This document shows, in pieces, positions 22,042-34,647 of a stretch of DNA of 64,000 nucleotides (position 1 is the first letter of the stretch; each line of letters begins with the position of its first letter). The notes under the pieces were generated by a model. It searched no databases. It was not told the origin of the DNA and was given only the letters and a program-made list of their open reading frames with translations. The stretch is from Rhizopus arrhizus (taxonomy: Eukaryota > Mucoromycota > Mucoromycetes > Mucorales > Rhizopodaceae): contig JAKZZE010000016.1 of the NCBI GenBank assembly GCA_024220505.1, positions 930,001 through 994,000 of the forward strand, given 5' to 3'. A program made the position numbers and the translations under genes.

Positions 22042-22686
22042 GTTATTTACTTGATTAAAATGTTGTCAATATAAGTTTTATCGAATGCCAAAAGACCAGA
22101 AGTAATTAAATAAAAAGCAATAATCATAAATTAAAGAGTGACACTTTATGAACTGTGTGTTTCTCTTTTACTATAAAAAAAAGTACTTGAGAGAAAAGAA
22201 AAGTTTTTTTTTTTTTAAATGCTTATCAACCATGCTTTTATACTTGCTTATTAGTGAAAGTGACTCATTCTTGTTCGTTTGATACATGATCGGAGATCGA
22301 TTAGAGCGATGACACATTGACACTAAAGGGTTTTATGACCATCTTGACTGGTATCTTATTCGATTGACGACAAGGAAGGACTTGGATCCTTTTCATTGGT
22401 TCATTCAATCTTGCAAGATGAAAAAAAGTGACCATCGGAAGTTCCTAGGGTTGTAACCTACTGAATCGGTTGTCATGCTTTTCTGCATCCATTGAAATCC
22501 CGAAAGATGAACGTCTTGACCAATCATCAGCAGGAAGTGGATTCATCAAGAGACAGAATAGAAAAGAAAAAGGAGTCATTGTAAAGATGGGATGAATAAA
22601 AACATCCGAATCCTTTTGATCCATACGCGTTTCTCTTCTTGTCGCTCGTTACTTTAATGTTATACAAGTGAAATCAATTTATTTTT

Positions 22687-22718
<32 letters not shown>

Positions 22719-22744
22719 CGTGTGTTTCTTGCTCATCTTTCATC
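22042..22744. promoter_or_regulatory. Divergent promoter region, CPA2 / EMP24
   Basis: About 700 bp between two divergently transcribed genes. A 31-base T tract at 22689-22719 lies just upstream of the EMP24 ATG. No specific activator site can be named with confidence. Confidence 0.5.
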
Positions 22745-23547
22745 ATGGCTTGCTCTAAACAAACACTTTTCCTTGCTGCCTTTGCATTCATTCTTTGTAT
22801 TGGACGTGTTGCTGCCATCACAGTTGAAGTACATCCTCACACAAAAGAATGTTTTTATGAAAACTTGCAACGTGATGACACCATGTCAGTAACTTACCAA
22901 GTAAGTTGCAGTTTTATAAAAAAAAAACAATGAAAAAATTCTAATGGGTTTATGGACAGGTTGATGAAGGAGTTGAAGATGCTATTGATTTTTGGGTAAA
23001 CAAAGTACTCTATTTCTCTCTTTGATATTCATGTTCTTGTAGTTGACCAACCCACTTGACAACATCATGGCGGCTGATGCTCACCAAGATCGAGGTGCTT
23101 ATACAATCACTGCACCCGAAAATGGTAAATATAGATTTTGTTTCTCAAACGAAAAGAACGCAGACGGCTCCAAGACGGTGAGCTTCAACACACGTATTCA
23201 TGAGAAATCTTCTGAAGGTATTAATATATGAACCAAAAGAATGACAGCCAACCCTCTGCTTGTAGTCAAAATCGATCCTTTACAAGTTGAAATTGAAGAA
23301 TTAGCAGAAAGTATCTTTGCCATCAAGTCCTCTCAGGAATATATCGTGGCTAGGGAACGCAGACACAGAGACAGTAAGTGGATGATAAAAGAGGACGAAT
23401 GACACTAATCTATCCACGTTAGCCGCTGAAAGTACTAATGCTCGTGTCAAGTGGTGGTCCATTGCACAACTGGGTTTATTGATCGCAGTCTGCTTGTTCC
23501 AAATTCACTACCTCAAGACCTTCTTCCAAGTGAAACGTACTGTTTAA
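22745..23547 (+). CDS. EMP24: p24 family cargo receptor, Emp24/TMED2
   Basis: Type I membrane protein of COPII/COPI vesicles that helps GPI-protein export and coat recruitment between ER and Golgi. Five exons (22745-22900, 22960-22995, 23043-23217, 23266-23373, 23423-23547) give 199 residues. A signal peptide (LFLAAFAFILCIGRVAA) is followed by a GOLD domain with the conserved Cys pair (KECFYEN, YRFCFSN), a coiled coil (VEIEELAESIFAIKSSQEY), one membrane span (SIAQLGLLIAVCLFQI) and a short cytosolic tail, YLKTFFQVKRTV. The FF and terminal hydrophobic pair are coat-binding signals; the KKxx dilysine is absent, as in the p24-beta (Emp24/TMED2) subfamily. Confidence 0.94.
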
Positions 23548-23712
23548 AAACAAAATCAATACACATTTTTAGAAAATAAAAAATAGCAAACGTATCCTTG
23601 GACTTTATCTACCATATCACCCTGTTTAAAGAGAAAGAAAGGATGAGGGAGAAAGAGAGAGAGAGAGTTTATGAAATAGATGTGTGAAACAGCAAAATCA
23701 TACGGATAATAT

Positions 23713-26250
23713 TTATTTAGGTGCAGTATATAACTTTTCGTTTTGCTCGACGAGGTTAGCTACTTTTTCAGAATATTGTAAAGAAAGTACTTGGAGTCTA
23801 GAGAGTTCAACTTGGTGTAAAACGATGCATTGGGTCACTTGGTCTAGTGAAGCTGCTAATTCTTCATTAAAGATCATCTTTGCTACAATAGCAGAAACAG
23901 TGTTCACAGGCAAATCAAACATGGTTGATAATTGAGCTAAACCAAGTGTAGAGTAATAAGAGGCATAAGTAAACAAGTATGTACGAAGACCTTCTTCTTG
24001 AATCTTGCGAACAAGCATTTCCTTAATCTTGTCTGTCTCGGTCATCAAGTCCCAAATCTTGATGGCCAAAATGTATTCCTTTGCCTTTTCCCATTCGCCT
24101 GATGCCAAAGCCTTTGCAGCGCTCATAATGTGATCTCTTGTGTTTTCAGGAGGGCCACAGAAAGCTTGACGTTCGTTGTAATCAAGCAATCTACGGAAGG
24201 GTCTAGAAATGAATTTCTTGTTGTTAGGTCCAGCCTGTGCTTGAGCAGGAATTTCTAAAAGCATAGAGCAAGTTAAAAAGATACACTCCAAAAGTTCCAA
24301 GTTGATGTGCATGTGGAAGGGCAGTTGGCGTTGACGATCGGTAGCATCAGCTTCGGGAGCAGCAGGTTGATTGAAACGTTGGGCTTGAACACCTTGTGCC
24401 AAAAGCTCCTTGACGCGACCCGAACCTTGAATTTCAGAAAGGGTAGCGTGAGATTCCTTGATCAAACCTTCACGGAAAGCACAGATACCGAGTTGAACCA
24501 TAGCACGGTTGTACAAGATTTGAGTGGCAATGTCAGCTTGATGAATAGAGTCTTGAACGTGAGACATCAATAACAAGTCACGGGCAGTGTAGTACTTTTG
24601 AAGGAGAGCATAGTGATAAATGTGGCAGAGCATAGCACGAGTACGGAACACACTTGATGTGTCATTGTAAAGATAAGTACATAATTGGCTAATCAATTCA
24701 GATGGCTCTTCAGCAGTAGTGATCTTGGACGAAACGTATTCAGGCAAGAGCTTCTTGCTAGCAGCTTCAAGTGACTTGATGACGTTTTCAGGCTTGTAGT
24801 AGACATGGTCTAATTTACGAGAGATAACTCTAGGAACAGCAGAGGTCATGTTGTATGTCTCAAGATAGAATTGAGAGCGGTGCAATAAAGCATAGATGGT
24901 GGCTTCGTCACTAAGACGATCAATGTATTCAGTAGTGTGAGGGTCGGTGTTTTGGAGAGACTTTGTGAATTCATCGTCTAAACGTTCGACAAAACTGACA
25001 ACAGATCCTCTAAGTTTAATCACCTCACCAGCCTTGGGAACAACATCTCTGTCTTCGTTATCAAGGTCCTCTGCATCTTCAGTTACCATAAACTGTTTGT
25101 TGGTCTCAAGTACTTGAAGAAGGGTATTGAATTCAACAGTAGCAGATTTCCATGTAGCAACATCCATATTAGGAGCTCTGCCAATGTTAAGATCGAAACG
25201 AGAAGCAATAAGAGCCAACAACACAGAGATCTTTTGGAAAGGTGATTTGGCTTTTTCCAACAAAGATTCCAAAACATTGATTTGTTCAACACGGTCTGTG
25301 TTCTGTGATTATATACGCGTTAACTAAGCCTATTTTGATTTTAAAAAGACTGAATCAAATTACCTTTCTACCACGACTTTCTAAAACTTCTCTCAAACGG
25401 GTCAAGATGTTTTCGCTAGTAAGGTTAACAGTAGCCTTTCCTCCTGCACCAACAGAAGTAAAACCTTCATTATCATCCTCAGCAACAATCTCTTGCTTGG
25501 CAGCCTTGATTTCCCTATCAGCTTCTTCATCCTCATCGGCTGATTCATCTTTAGGTTGTTCTTCCTTCATGAATTCTTCGGGATCCTGTGAAATTTATTA
25601 AGACTAGTTTTTTAAAAAGAAAATATAAAATTTACCTGCTTATAAGCAGCGATAAAATCGGCGTATTGCTTGGCAAGTTTTTTGAGTTTCTGTCTCAAAC
25701 CATTCATTGCTTTGCTGTTGCCGGTGTTCTTCTTTTTAGCAGACTTTTCCTTTTTGAGATTCTCGGCTAAATGGTCTTCAAGTTCAACCATAAGCTTGAT
25801 GTAAAACTTGGGCATGGGGATTTTGTTGAAACCGGTTGTAGCTCTGGAGATTGTGACAGTAAGCTTATCAAATTCTATACAAAAGCAAAAGACGTTAGAC
25901 ATCAGTTACTCTCATCTTTTTTTTTTTTTTTTTGCTTCACCTGTAGAAATCAAGTTCCAATCATTATTCTTTTGACCATTCTCAATGGATTTTGCAGCAC
26001 TTTCCATTTCTTCAAGTCGCTTATCCTTTTGGGACCTGGCTTGACGTTTTTTGCTAGTTTCATCGTCTGAATCTTCAGAGTCACTTCCACCTTTCAAGAA
26101 ACGATTTCTGGGCTGATCGTTGCCGGTATCAGAGTGATAACTCTCAGCTTCAGAATCGTATTCGGAATCACTTTGGGAGTAGAGAGACTCATTTTCAGAG
26201 GAATCAGTCTCAGATTCAGTATCTGAAGTGGAACGGAAGAAGCGAGACAT
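23713..26250 (-). CDS. NIP1: Translation initiation factor eIF3 subunit c
   Basis: Core eIF3 subunit that binds eIF1, eIF5 and the 40S ribosome. Four exons (25941-26250, 25636-25874, 25364-25585, 23713-25302) give 786 residues. The N-terminus is acidic and Ser-rich (DTESETDSSENESLYSQSD), the usual eIF1/eIF5-binding tail. The middle contains EFDKLTVTISRATTGFNKI and FYLETYNMTSAVP. The C-terminal PCI/winged-helix domain includes LRTYLFTYASYYSTLGLAQL and VSAIVAKMIFNEELAASLD. The protein ends soon after the PCI domain (NEKLYTAPK), without the glycine/arginine-rich tail of animal eIF3c. It is convergent with EMP24 (165 bp between stops). Assignment is firm. Confidence 0.95.
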
Positions 26251-27668
26251 ATTGCTTGAAAGTAAAATTTGTCTCCAACGAGTTGTAAAGGAAGAGGACG
26301 TTTATTTTTTTTTTGCTGCTAATATTTTTTTCCTTTCAGCAAAAAATTTTCAAGTCACGTGTATGTGGCGCTGTTGCTTTTTTGACAAGACATCAGCCTT
26401 TTTGTCCAATCAACTTGCGTGATTGCGGTAGTAGTAAAGTCATCCTCTATTAATTATTCAAAAGGACATAGGTCAATTTGTGGACAAACAAGCTTTCAAG
26501 ATAATTGATAGACAATTCAATATCTGCTTATTAAAGCTTCGGGATTCATATAATGTAATACGATATAAGGTCGAATATGATTTGCGCCTGTAAAATATTA
26601 AAACGATACTTGTGTACTTATCACTATGAAAAAGTAACTATCTAGAGATTAATCTCAAGTCACCAAAAGAATTTTTGGATATTGGAGGGCTTTTAAATAC
26701 CTGCATCCTATATTATATCAGCAAGCAAAGGTTATACATCTTGATTTGATGCATCTATTATGCAGGCCACACAGTATGCGAATAAAGTACAAAGTCATGA
26801 TTTCTAAATCAAAGGCTAGAGCTTTTCTCAAGAAATAGTAATACTGTGCTGATTAAAAACCTAAGCTCAGATTACATGTATTTATTTGCTATGTACTCTT
26901 TAATTCCTTGCAATATTTCACAGTTATAGAGCTTTTCACAACTCAAATTATAAAATCTGATTTTTATTATTTAACGTGAAACAAGCCGGCAAATAGAATA
27001 TTATTAATGCCGGTTTATATTTTGTGAGTCAAGTATAAAAAATCACCTATAAACATGTTCTGTATTATGAATTGAAGCAGGAAATGTTGTGCAAAATAAA
27101 CTACGTATGTGAAACATAAAAAAAAAACTTGAAAGGGTAGCATCATCCAACTAGCCATAAAAACAAATCGGTAAAGGTAAAAAGGCTGAGCATACAAAAT
27201 CCGTCATTAGTTTGTCTCATATTGAAATATGACTATAACACAAGAGCTTCAAACCTGTAAAGATCGATTCAAACCTTATTAGTCATTCTAGGCTATTACT
27301 TTAAATTACCACAGTCATCACGCACTGTATCTAACCTGACGTTGGCTTTTCTTCGCACAAGTTGCCGCAGTCAAGTCTGACATTGAATATCATTCAATGA
27401 AGCAAAAGACGACATATTGCTATAATAAGCTTTATGCTACTATAAAGAGAATTACTTATAACTTATCCTATAGAAGATATGAGAGTCATATATATCATAA
27501 ACAGATACTACATTTCAAATGTCCCAATGATGATACGCTACAGAACTAGCAACCTGCTTTTAAATTGTGGCGTTTGCAATTTTTAATCTCAGCATGCTGA
27601 TTGGGGCATTAATTTGAATGATTGTTAGATTGTACCGCAGAAATTCGTTTCTTTTTTATTCTATTAGA
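26251..27668. promoter_or_regulatory. Divergent intergenic region, eIF3c / RQC2
   Basis: About 1.4 kb between divergent translation-related genes. Nearest eIF3c it has CACGTG at 26356-26361 and CCAAT at 26406-26410, both classic promoter elements at plausible distance. The central part is AT-rich with no supported ORF. No gene seen. Confidence 0.4.
26356..26361. promoter_or_regulatory. CACGTG E-box upstream of eIF3c
   Basis: Palindromic CACGTG within GTCACGTG, about 106 bp before the eIF3c start. Cbf1/bHLH-type factors bind this sequence in fungi. Function here is inference. Confidence 0.3.
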
Positions 27669-30600
27669 ATGAAGCAACGTTTCAATGCTTTGGATGTTCG
27701 TGCTACAGTCAGCAATCTAAAAGAAAGGTAATTATACTCCTAAAAGTCTAAAGTAGAGTAACTAACACGCTTTTTGGGAAACAAAAAGACTGATTGGCAT
27801 TCGTTTACAAAACGTTTACGACGTCAATGCCAAAACATTTCTATTCAAGTTTGCAAAGGTACTATTCATTAAAAATGCCTGGAAACATACATTCATACCT
27901 AATTTTATTTAGCCTGATGACAAAGAGCTTGTCTTGGTAGAATCTGGTACTCGTATTCATACGACACAGTTTAGCAGAGAAAAATCAATCACGCCTACAC
28001 CCTTTTGCGCAAAGGTATTTTTAAAGAAACGAAATGATTTATTCTATTCATGTTCTTTAAACATTTTCTTACAAGATTCGTAAACATCTTCGTACTCGAC
28101 GTCTTACCAATGTACGACAGCTTGGAGTCGATCGTATTGTTGATTTTGAATTTGCTGGTGGAGAAAAGAGTATTGGATACCATATTATTTGTGAATTTTA
28201 TGCTTCGGTTAGTTTGGAATATATGGGAAGCGAGCGATAATGATCTGTGCTAACAGTACATAGGGTAATATCATCCTCACAGATCACGAGTACCGTATCT
28301 TGGCATTGTTACGTGCTGTTCAACCCACTGAGACTTTAAAGATGGCAGTGGGGGAAATTTACAACATTCAGTCGGTCTTGAATGATTTCCAGAAAGTAGA
28401 GGCTGAACAGTTGAGGAATGCATTATCAGCAGCAGGACCCAAGGACAACTTGAAAAAGATACTCAACATCAAATTTGGTAAGCGATTACGATTGCTTTTT
28501 TTTAAAAAAAAAAATGAAGAAATCTTATGCGATTTGTATTTGCAGAGTATGGTCCTGCTATGATTGAACATATCATTTTGGAATCTGAATTAGACCCAAA
28601 CATGAAGGTTGCTTCCGATTTTGATACATCAGAAAATTCGCCTATGATGCAAGCATTACTCGAAGGCTTCAAAAAGGCAGATGACATGATTGAGTCTACT
28701 GGAAACAGTGTCCCTAAAGGCTATATCATTTTGCAAAATGATACAAGACAGACAAAGAATGAAAAAGAAGAAGAGGAAATGGAAATGTAAGGCTCTTTTT
28801 ATGCTAACTTGATGATTTCTAACATGATTATAGCTATGATGAATTTCATCCACATTTGTACAAACAATTCTCTAATCGAAAGTTCAAGGAATTCTCCACA
28901 TTTGATAAAGCCGTAGATGAGTTTTTCTCATCTATTGAAGCACAAAAACTCGAGCTAAAGACGAGACGACAAGAGGAAGCGGCCTTGAAAAAACTAGAAG
29001 CAGTCAAATTAGAACAGGAAAAAAGAGTGGAAAGCTTGCTTAATCAGCAATTGACGAACACACGCAAGGCTCAGCTTATCGAGTTGAATCTGCAATTTGT
29101 GGACGCTGCTATTACGATCATTCGTAACGCAGTCGCAAGTCAAATGGATTGGCAAGACTTGAATGATTTAGTAAAGGAGGAAAAAAGAAGAGGAAACCCT
29201 ATTGCCTTAATCATTGACACTCTCAAACTGGAAACAAACCAAGTAACATTGTTGTTGACGTAAACATCAGCTCAAAAAGTTGTAAATATGTTTTTTATAT
29301 ATATATTTTTTTAATAGTGATCCAGAAGAACATGAAGAAAGCGAAAATGACGATGATGATGATGAAGAAGAAGAAGAAGAAGAAGAAGAAAAAGAGGAAA
29401 AGCCAAAAGAAACATTCAAATAGATGTTGATATTGGATTGACGGCTTTTGCTAATGCTAGAAAATACTATGAGCAAAAGAAGACGACAGCTTCGAAGCAT
29501 GAAAAGACCATTGAGGCATCTACCAAAGCTTTGAAATCCGCTGAACGAAAGATTCGAAAGGATTTGAAAGAGACCAAGATTACGGCTACGATCAATAAGA
29601 TTAGAAAGCCCTTCTGGTTTGAAAAGTTCCAGTGGTTCATTTCCACCGAAGGATATCTTGTCATTGCTGGTCGTGATATGCAGCAAAATGAAATGCTAGT
29701 TAGACGTTATCTTTCAAAAGATGATATCTACGTTCATGCTGATCTTCATGGTGCTGCTAGTGTGATTGTGAAGAACAAGCCTCAAGCCAATGGTCAACCC
29801 ATATCTCCTAGTACTTTATATCAAGCAGGTATCATGTCTGTTTGTCAGAGTAAAGCTTGGGACTCCAAGATCGTTACTAGTGCCTACTGGGTTTATCCCG
29901 ATCAAGTATCGAAATCAGCTCCTTCTGGCGAATATTTGACAACAGGTAGTTTTATGATTCGTGGCAAGAAAAACTTCCTTCCTCCCGTACAACTTGTCTA
30001 TGGTTTTGGCTACTTATTCAAGCTGGACGAGTCTTCCATTGGTAATCATGTTAAGAACCATATTCAAAATACGAACGATGTGGCTGAAGACGCTGCAGAT
30101 AATGACGACTCATCTGAATCGGATCAATCTGCTGAGAAGATGAACACTGAAGCAGTTGACCAGGCTGATAGACACATTGAATCTACTGAAGATAAAAAAA
30201 TAGATTCTATTACGGCACAAGGTATAATACATATAGCTTCTATCTTGAATTGAATATCAATCTAATTTTTTTCAGAATCCACTACACCTGTTAATGAGAA
30301 ATCCCAGACCGAGGAAGATGATACTTCTGATGACGATGATGATGATAGCAGCAGCAGCAGCAGCAGTGAAGATGAAGGCACTTTTCCTGATACTAAGCTT
30401 CAATCGCTACCTGTCACTAACCATGAAAGCATGCCTAATGCTGACAAGTATGCCTTGGATGAATATGGAAACGATTCTGACGATCAATACCCTGGTACGC
30501 CTGACAGTGATAGTAAGGGACAAGCCCGAAGAAAGTTCATTACTGCCAAGGAGAGGCGGTTGATGAAGAAAGAAAATGTGACAGAGATAACTGACGAAAT

Positions 30601-31468
30601 AAGACAAAAGCAAAAGCAAAAGCAGCAAAACAACAACAGCAAACCGAAACAGCAGGCGCCAGCCAAGCCTAAAGTAGTCACCCCTCCTTCGTCTACTCGA
30701 GGCCGAAAAGGAAAAGCAAAGAAGATCAAAGAGAAATATGCTGATCAAGATGAAGATGAACGACAGCTTCGTATGGAATTGTTAGGATCAAACAAGGGTC
30801 CTCAACCAAAGGGTAAAAAGGCAAAGCGCGAAGCTAAAGCAAAGGTAGAGAAGGAAGTTTTAGAGAGACAAAGAGCAGAGGCAAAGAAAGCTGCTGAACA
30901 ACAAGCTCAATTGGCAAAGGCTGATGAAGACAAGGAAAATGCTGAATTACTAGACGTTGGTGCTGATGAAAAAGATACTGAGGCTATTCGTCAAATGCTC
31001 AAAGAAGAAAACATTACAATGCTTGAAGCAGATGAAATTGTAAGTCTTGACGCATTTATTTATTTGTATATTGATCAATCAAAACGTAGGCAAACCTTTC
31101 AATTCTCGATTCTTTGACAGGAACTCCTTTACCAGAGGACATTATCCATTTTGCTATACCTGTATGTGCTCCTTACCCTGCCATTCAAAAATACAAATAT
31201 AAGGTCAAATTGACACCTGGCTCTCTGAAACGTGGCAAAGGTATATAAATCAGTCTTTGTATACATTTTTTTTTAACGTGAGTCGTCTTTAGCTGTCAAA
31301 CAAGCCGAATCTGTATTCTTTCACCTTCCAGATGCGACACCAAGAGAGAAAGAGCTTATTAAGGGTGTTCCTGATATGGAATCTATTAATACGATGATGA
31401 GTAAAGTCAAAGTGTCTGCTCCAAATCTCGAAGCAAGCAAGCGAAAAAAGGGTAGCGGACGAAAGTAA
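27669..31468 (+). CDS. RQC2: Ribosome quality control factor Rqc2/Tae2/NEMF (frame break in linker)
   Basis: Binds stalled 60S subunits, recruits the Ltn1 E3 ligase and directs CAT-tailing. About eleven exons. The NFACT-N domain starts [17 protein letters not shown], keeping Asp9, and later has [14 protein letters not shown], with the Asp-Arg pair used for tRNA recruitment. A coiled-coil hairpin ([16 protein letters not shown]) follows, then LDTLKLE-type core ending VTLLL, an acidic repeat linker, the NFACT-R domain ([31 protein letters not shown]) and a basic tail plus NFACT-C ([20 protein letters not shown]). In the linker, exon 29318-30221 starts in one frame (GAA/GAT repeats) that hits TAG at 29421, while the conserved [15 protein letters not shown] is in the -1 frame. 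The gene is otherwise intact, so sequencing error, recent mutation or recoding are all possible. Confidence 0.9.
29358..29399 (+). repeat. Coding GAT/GAA trinucleotide run
   Basis: Consecutive GAT then GAA codons encode a poly-Asp/poly-Glu stretch in the RQC2 linker, just before the frame break at about 29420. Confidence 0.8.
30347..30366 (+). repeat. Coding AGC microsatellite
   Basis: A run of AGC codons encodes poly-Ser in the disordered tail of RQC2, following a GAT run encoding poly-Asp. Confidence 0.8.
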
Positions 31469-32149
31469 TTTGTATAAAGATATTCATAGAAGTTTGTTAA
31501 TAAAAAAGACCACAATGTGTTACTACAAGAAATGTAGAAAAAAGCGTAATTTTTTTTTTTACCTCGTTTAGATTCTACTGTGTTAAGCATTATGTTTAAA
31601 TATGTCATTATCAATATAGGTTAAAGCCTGTGTCGCTTGATGTATTTCAGAAAGCGAGATTTATGATGATGAATATCTGTAATCCATCGGTACTATTTTG
31701 TTTGAGAAAATAACATGAGAATACAACGAGTGCCACTCATTTGGTTAGTTTGTGATTCCATCATTGCGTTATTTTGATTATATTTATAGTTTAAAAAATA
31801 AACTTTCAGACATGACCTAGTATGAATACAAAGTCTAAACTCTGTTTAGAAATTACAAAAAAAATACGTACTCGTCCATCATTCTCTCTGTACAACAAAT
31901 GAAGATGGAGTACCTTTTATCCTACACTTGCATTGTTTCAGTACAACCCATCGACCTTGTCAAATCTTCTAAAACCAAGTGCATTTATTCGTAATTCCTC
32001 CTCCTTTGAACTCGAAATACAATAGAAAACAAGGCTAGACATTATTTGTATATTTTTGTTTATTTTTTTTAATGTTTTATCTAATAAAAAAATGCGGGAG
32101 AAAGAGGGAGAGAGAGAAAAAAAAAAGCATGATTCGATTAAGAAAATAC
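31469..32149. other. Convergent intergenic region, RQC2 / ACO1
   Basis: About 680 bp between two converging genes; AT-rich with short T and A runs and a GGGAGAAAGAGGGAGAGAGAG purine stretch at 32096-32116. No gene seen. Confidence 0.45.
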
Positions 32150-34647
32150 TTAAGCTTGAGTCTTCATGAAGTTAAGACAGCTACCGTGCTTGAACCAATC
32201 GATTTGACCAGCGTTAAAGGTGTGGTTCAAGGTGATATCTAAGGAAGAACCGTTGTTCTTGTGGACACGAAGGGTCAAGGGCTTGCCTTCTTGGAAGTCG
32301 GTCAAGCCAACGATGTCAACCTTGTCAGAGGGATCGATCTTGTCGTAATCAGCGGGGTTAGCAAAGGTAAGAGGCAACATACCTTGCTTCTTCAAGTTGG
32401 TTTCGTGGATACGAGCAAAGGACTTGGTGATGATGGCAGCACCGTTCAAGTGACGGGGTTCCAAAGCGGCGTGTTCACGAGAAGAACCTTCACCATAGTT
32501 TTCGTCACCGATCACGACCCACTTGACACCTCGCTTCTTGTAGTCACGGGCAACTTCAGGCACACCAGCAAATTCCTTGGTGAAGATGTTTTCAACCGAG
32601 TTGACCTTTTCGTTGGCAGCGTTGACGGCACCGATCAACATGTTGTTAGAGATGTTGTCGAGGTGACCACGGTACTTTAACCAGGGACCGGCCATAGAGA
32701 TGTGATCGGTGGTACACTTACCCTTGACCTTGATCAAGATAGGAACACCTGTGATGTCCTTGCCATCCCACTTTTCAAAGGGAGACAAGAGTTGAAGACG
32801 GTTGGACTTGGGGTCAACCTTGACATCGACCGAGCTGGAGTCCACAGGGGGAGCTTGGTAGGTGTTTTCACCAGCATCGTAACCCTTGGGAGGCAATTCG
32901 TTACCGTTGGGGGGAGCGAGCTTGAAGGGCTTACCGTCAGCACCTGTGAGGGAATCGGTGATGGGGTTGAAGGTCATGTCACCGGCGATGGCCAAGGCAG
33001 TGACGATTTCGGGAGAGGCAACAAAGGCGTGGGTGGCGGGGTTACCATCGTTACGACCGGTGAAGTTACGGTTGTAGGAAGTGATGATCGAGTTCTTGTC
33101 ACCCTTCTTGATATCTTGACGATCCCACTGACCGATACAAGGACCACAGGCGTTGGCAAGGACAACACCACCAGAGTTGGTGAGCGTATCCATGATACCG
33201 TCACGTTCGATGGTAGCACGGATTTGTTCAGAACCGGGGGTGATGGTGAACTTGGACTTGACCTTCAAACCGTGCTTGTTGGCTTGTTCGACAAGAGAGG
33301 CGGAACGGGCCATGTCTTCGTAAGAAGAGTTGGTACAAGAACCAATCAAACCCACCTTGAGTTCTTCGGGCCAGTCGTTGGCCTTGGCGGTTTCCTTGAA
33401 CTTGGAAAGAGGAGTGGCCAAATCGGGAGTGAAGGGACCGTTGATGTGAGGCTCGAGCTTGTCAAGATCGATTTCGATCAATTCATCGTATTGAGCATTT
33501 TCATCAGCACGGAGGTTGTGGGCGAATTGTTGAGAGTATTGAGCAATATCACCACGGTTGGTAGCGCGGAGGTAGTCACCCATACGGCTGTTGAAGGGGA
33601 ACATGGAGGTAGTAGCACCAATTTCGGCACCCATGTTACAGATGGTAGCCATACCGGTACAAGAGATAGAATCAACACCTTCACCGAGGTATTCGACGAT
33701 GGCACCAGTACCACCCTTGACGGTCAAGATACCAGCTACCTTAAGGATAACATCCTTAGGAGAAGTCCAGCCACTGAGCTTACCGTGGAGCTTGACACCA
33801 ATCGTCTTGGGACACTTGAGTTCCCATGGGACACCAGCCATGACATCAACAGCATCGGCACCACCGACACCGATGGCAACCATGCCGAGACCACCAGCAT
33901 TAGGAGTGTGAGAGTCAGTACCGATCATGAGACCACCAGGGAAGGCATAGTTTTCGAGAATGATTTGGTGAATGATACCAGAACCAGGTCTCCAGAAACC
34001 AATGTTATACTTGGCAGTGGCAGTAGCCAAGAAGTCATAAACTTCCTTGTTGATGTCAATAGCACGGGCCAAATCCTTGGCACCACCAATTTGAGCTTCA
34101 ATCAAGTGATCACAGTGAACAGTGGTAGGGACAGCAACACTAGGAAGACCGGCAGACATGAATTGAAGAAGGGCCATTTGAGCAGTAGCATCTTGACAGG
34201 CAACACGGTCAGGGCGAAGCTTAAGGTAAGACTTACCACGGACAATATCTTGGTTTTCGGCATCATCCAAGTGACCGTAAACAACCTTTTCAGAAAGAGT
34301 CAAAGGACGGTTCAATCTAACAGAAGGGTCGTTCAGTCTTTTGTTTCCTTGCACTCCGAAAAAAAAAAAAATTTTTTTTTCTGAATTTTACCTTTTGCGG
34401 ACAATTTCAAGGTTGTCTTCAATTCTTTGGTAGTTGATGTGCTTGTCCTTTTCAAGGTTAGACATAGAGACCTTTTGGGCAGCCCAGTTAGCACTAGCTT
34501 GAGCATAAGTACGAGCAGGGACGTGGGACTTGACAGCAGGGGCAAAAGCCTATCGAAAGAAGAAGAAAAATTAACATAATTCACGTTAATACGTGATTTT
34601 TTCAATCGTACCTTGGCAGCTCTGATAATATTATTTGAGGACAACAT
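32150..34647 (-). CDS. ACO1: Aconitate hydratase, mitochondrial
   Basis: Citric-acid-cycle enzyme converting citrate to isocitrate through a 4Fe-4S cluster in the mitochondrial matrix. Three exons (34612-34647, 34392-34549, 32150-34337) give 793 residues. The N-terminus ([20 protein letters not shown]) is basic and acid-poor, a mitochondrial presequence. Cluster ligands lie in [12 protein letters not shown] and [10 protein letters not shown]; substrate motifs include [14 protein letters not shown] and [19 protein letters not shown]. Length matches yeast Aco1 plus presequence. Codon use is strongly biased, as for a highly expressed gene, which also creates a long antisense ORF (see rejected). 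Confidence 0.97.

Noticed and set aside
32702..34384. 560-codon plus-strand ORF
   Set aside because: Exact antisense of the aconitase exon 3. It is open because the biased aconitase codons avoid TTA, CTA and TCA. Its product is repetitive Gly/Thr/Val-rich with no motif.
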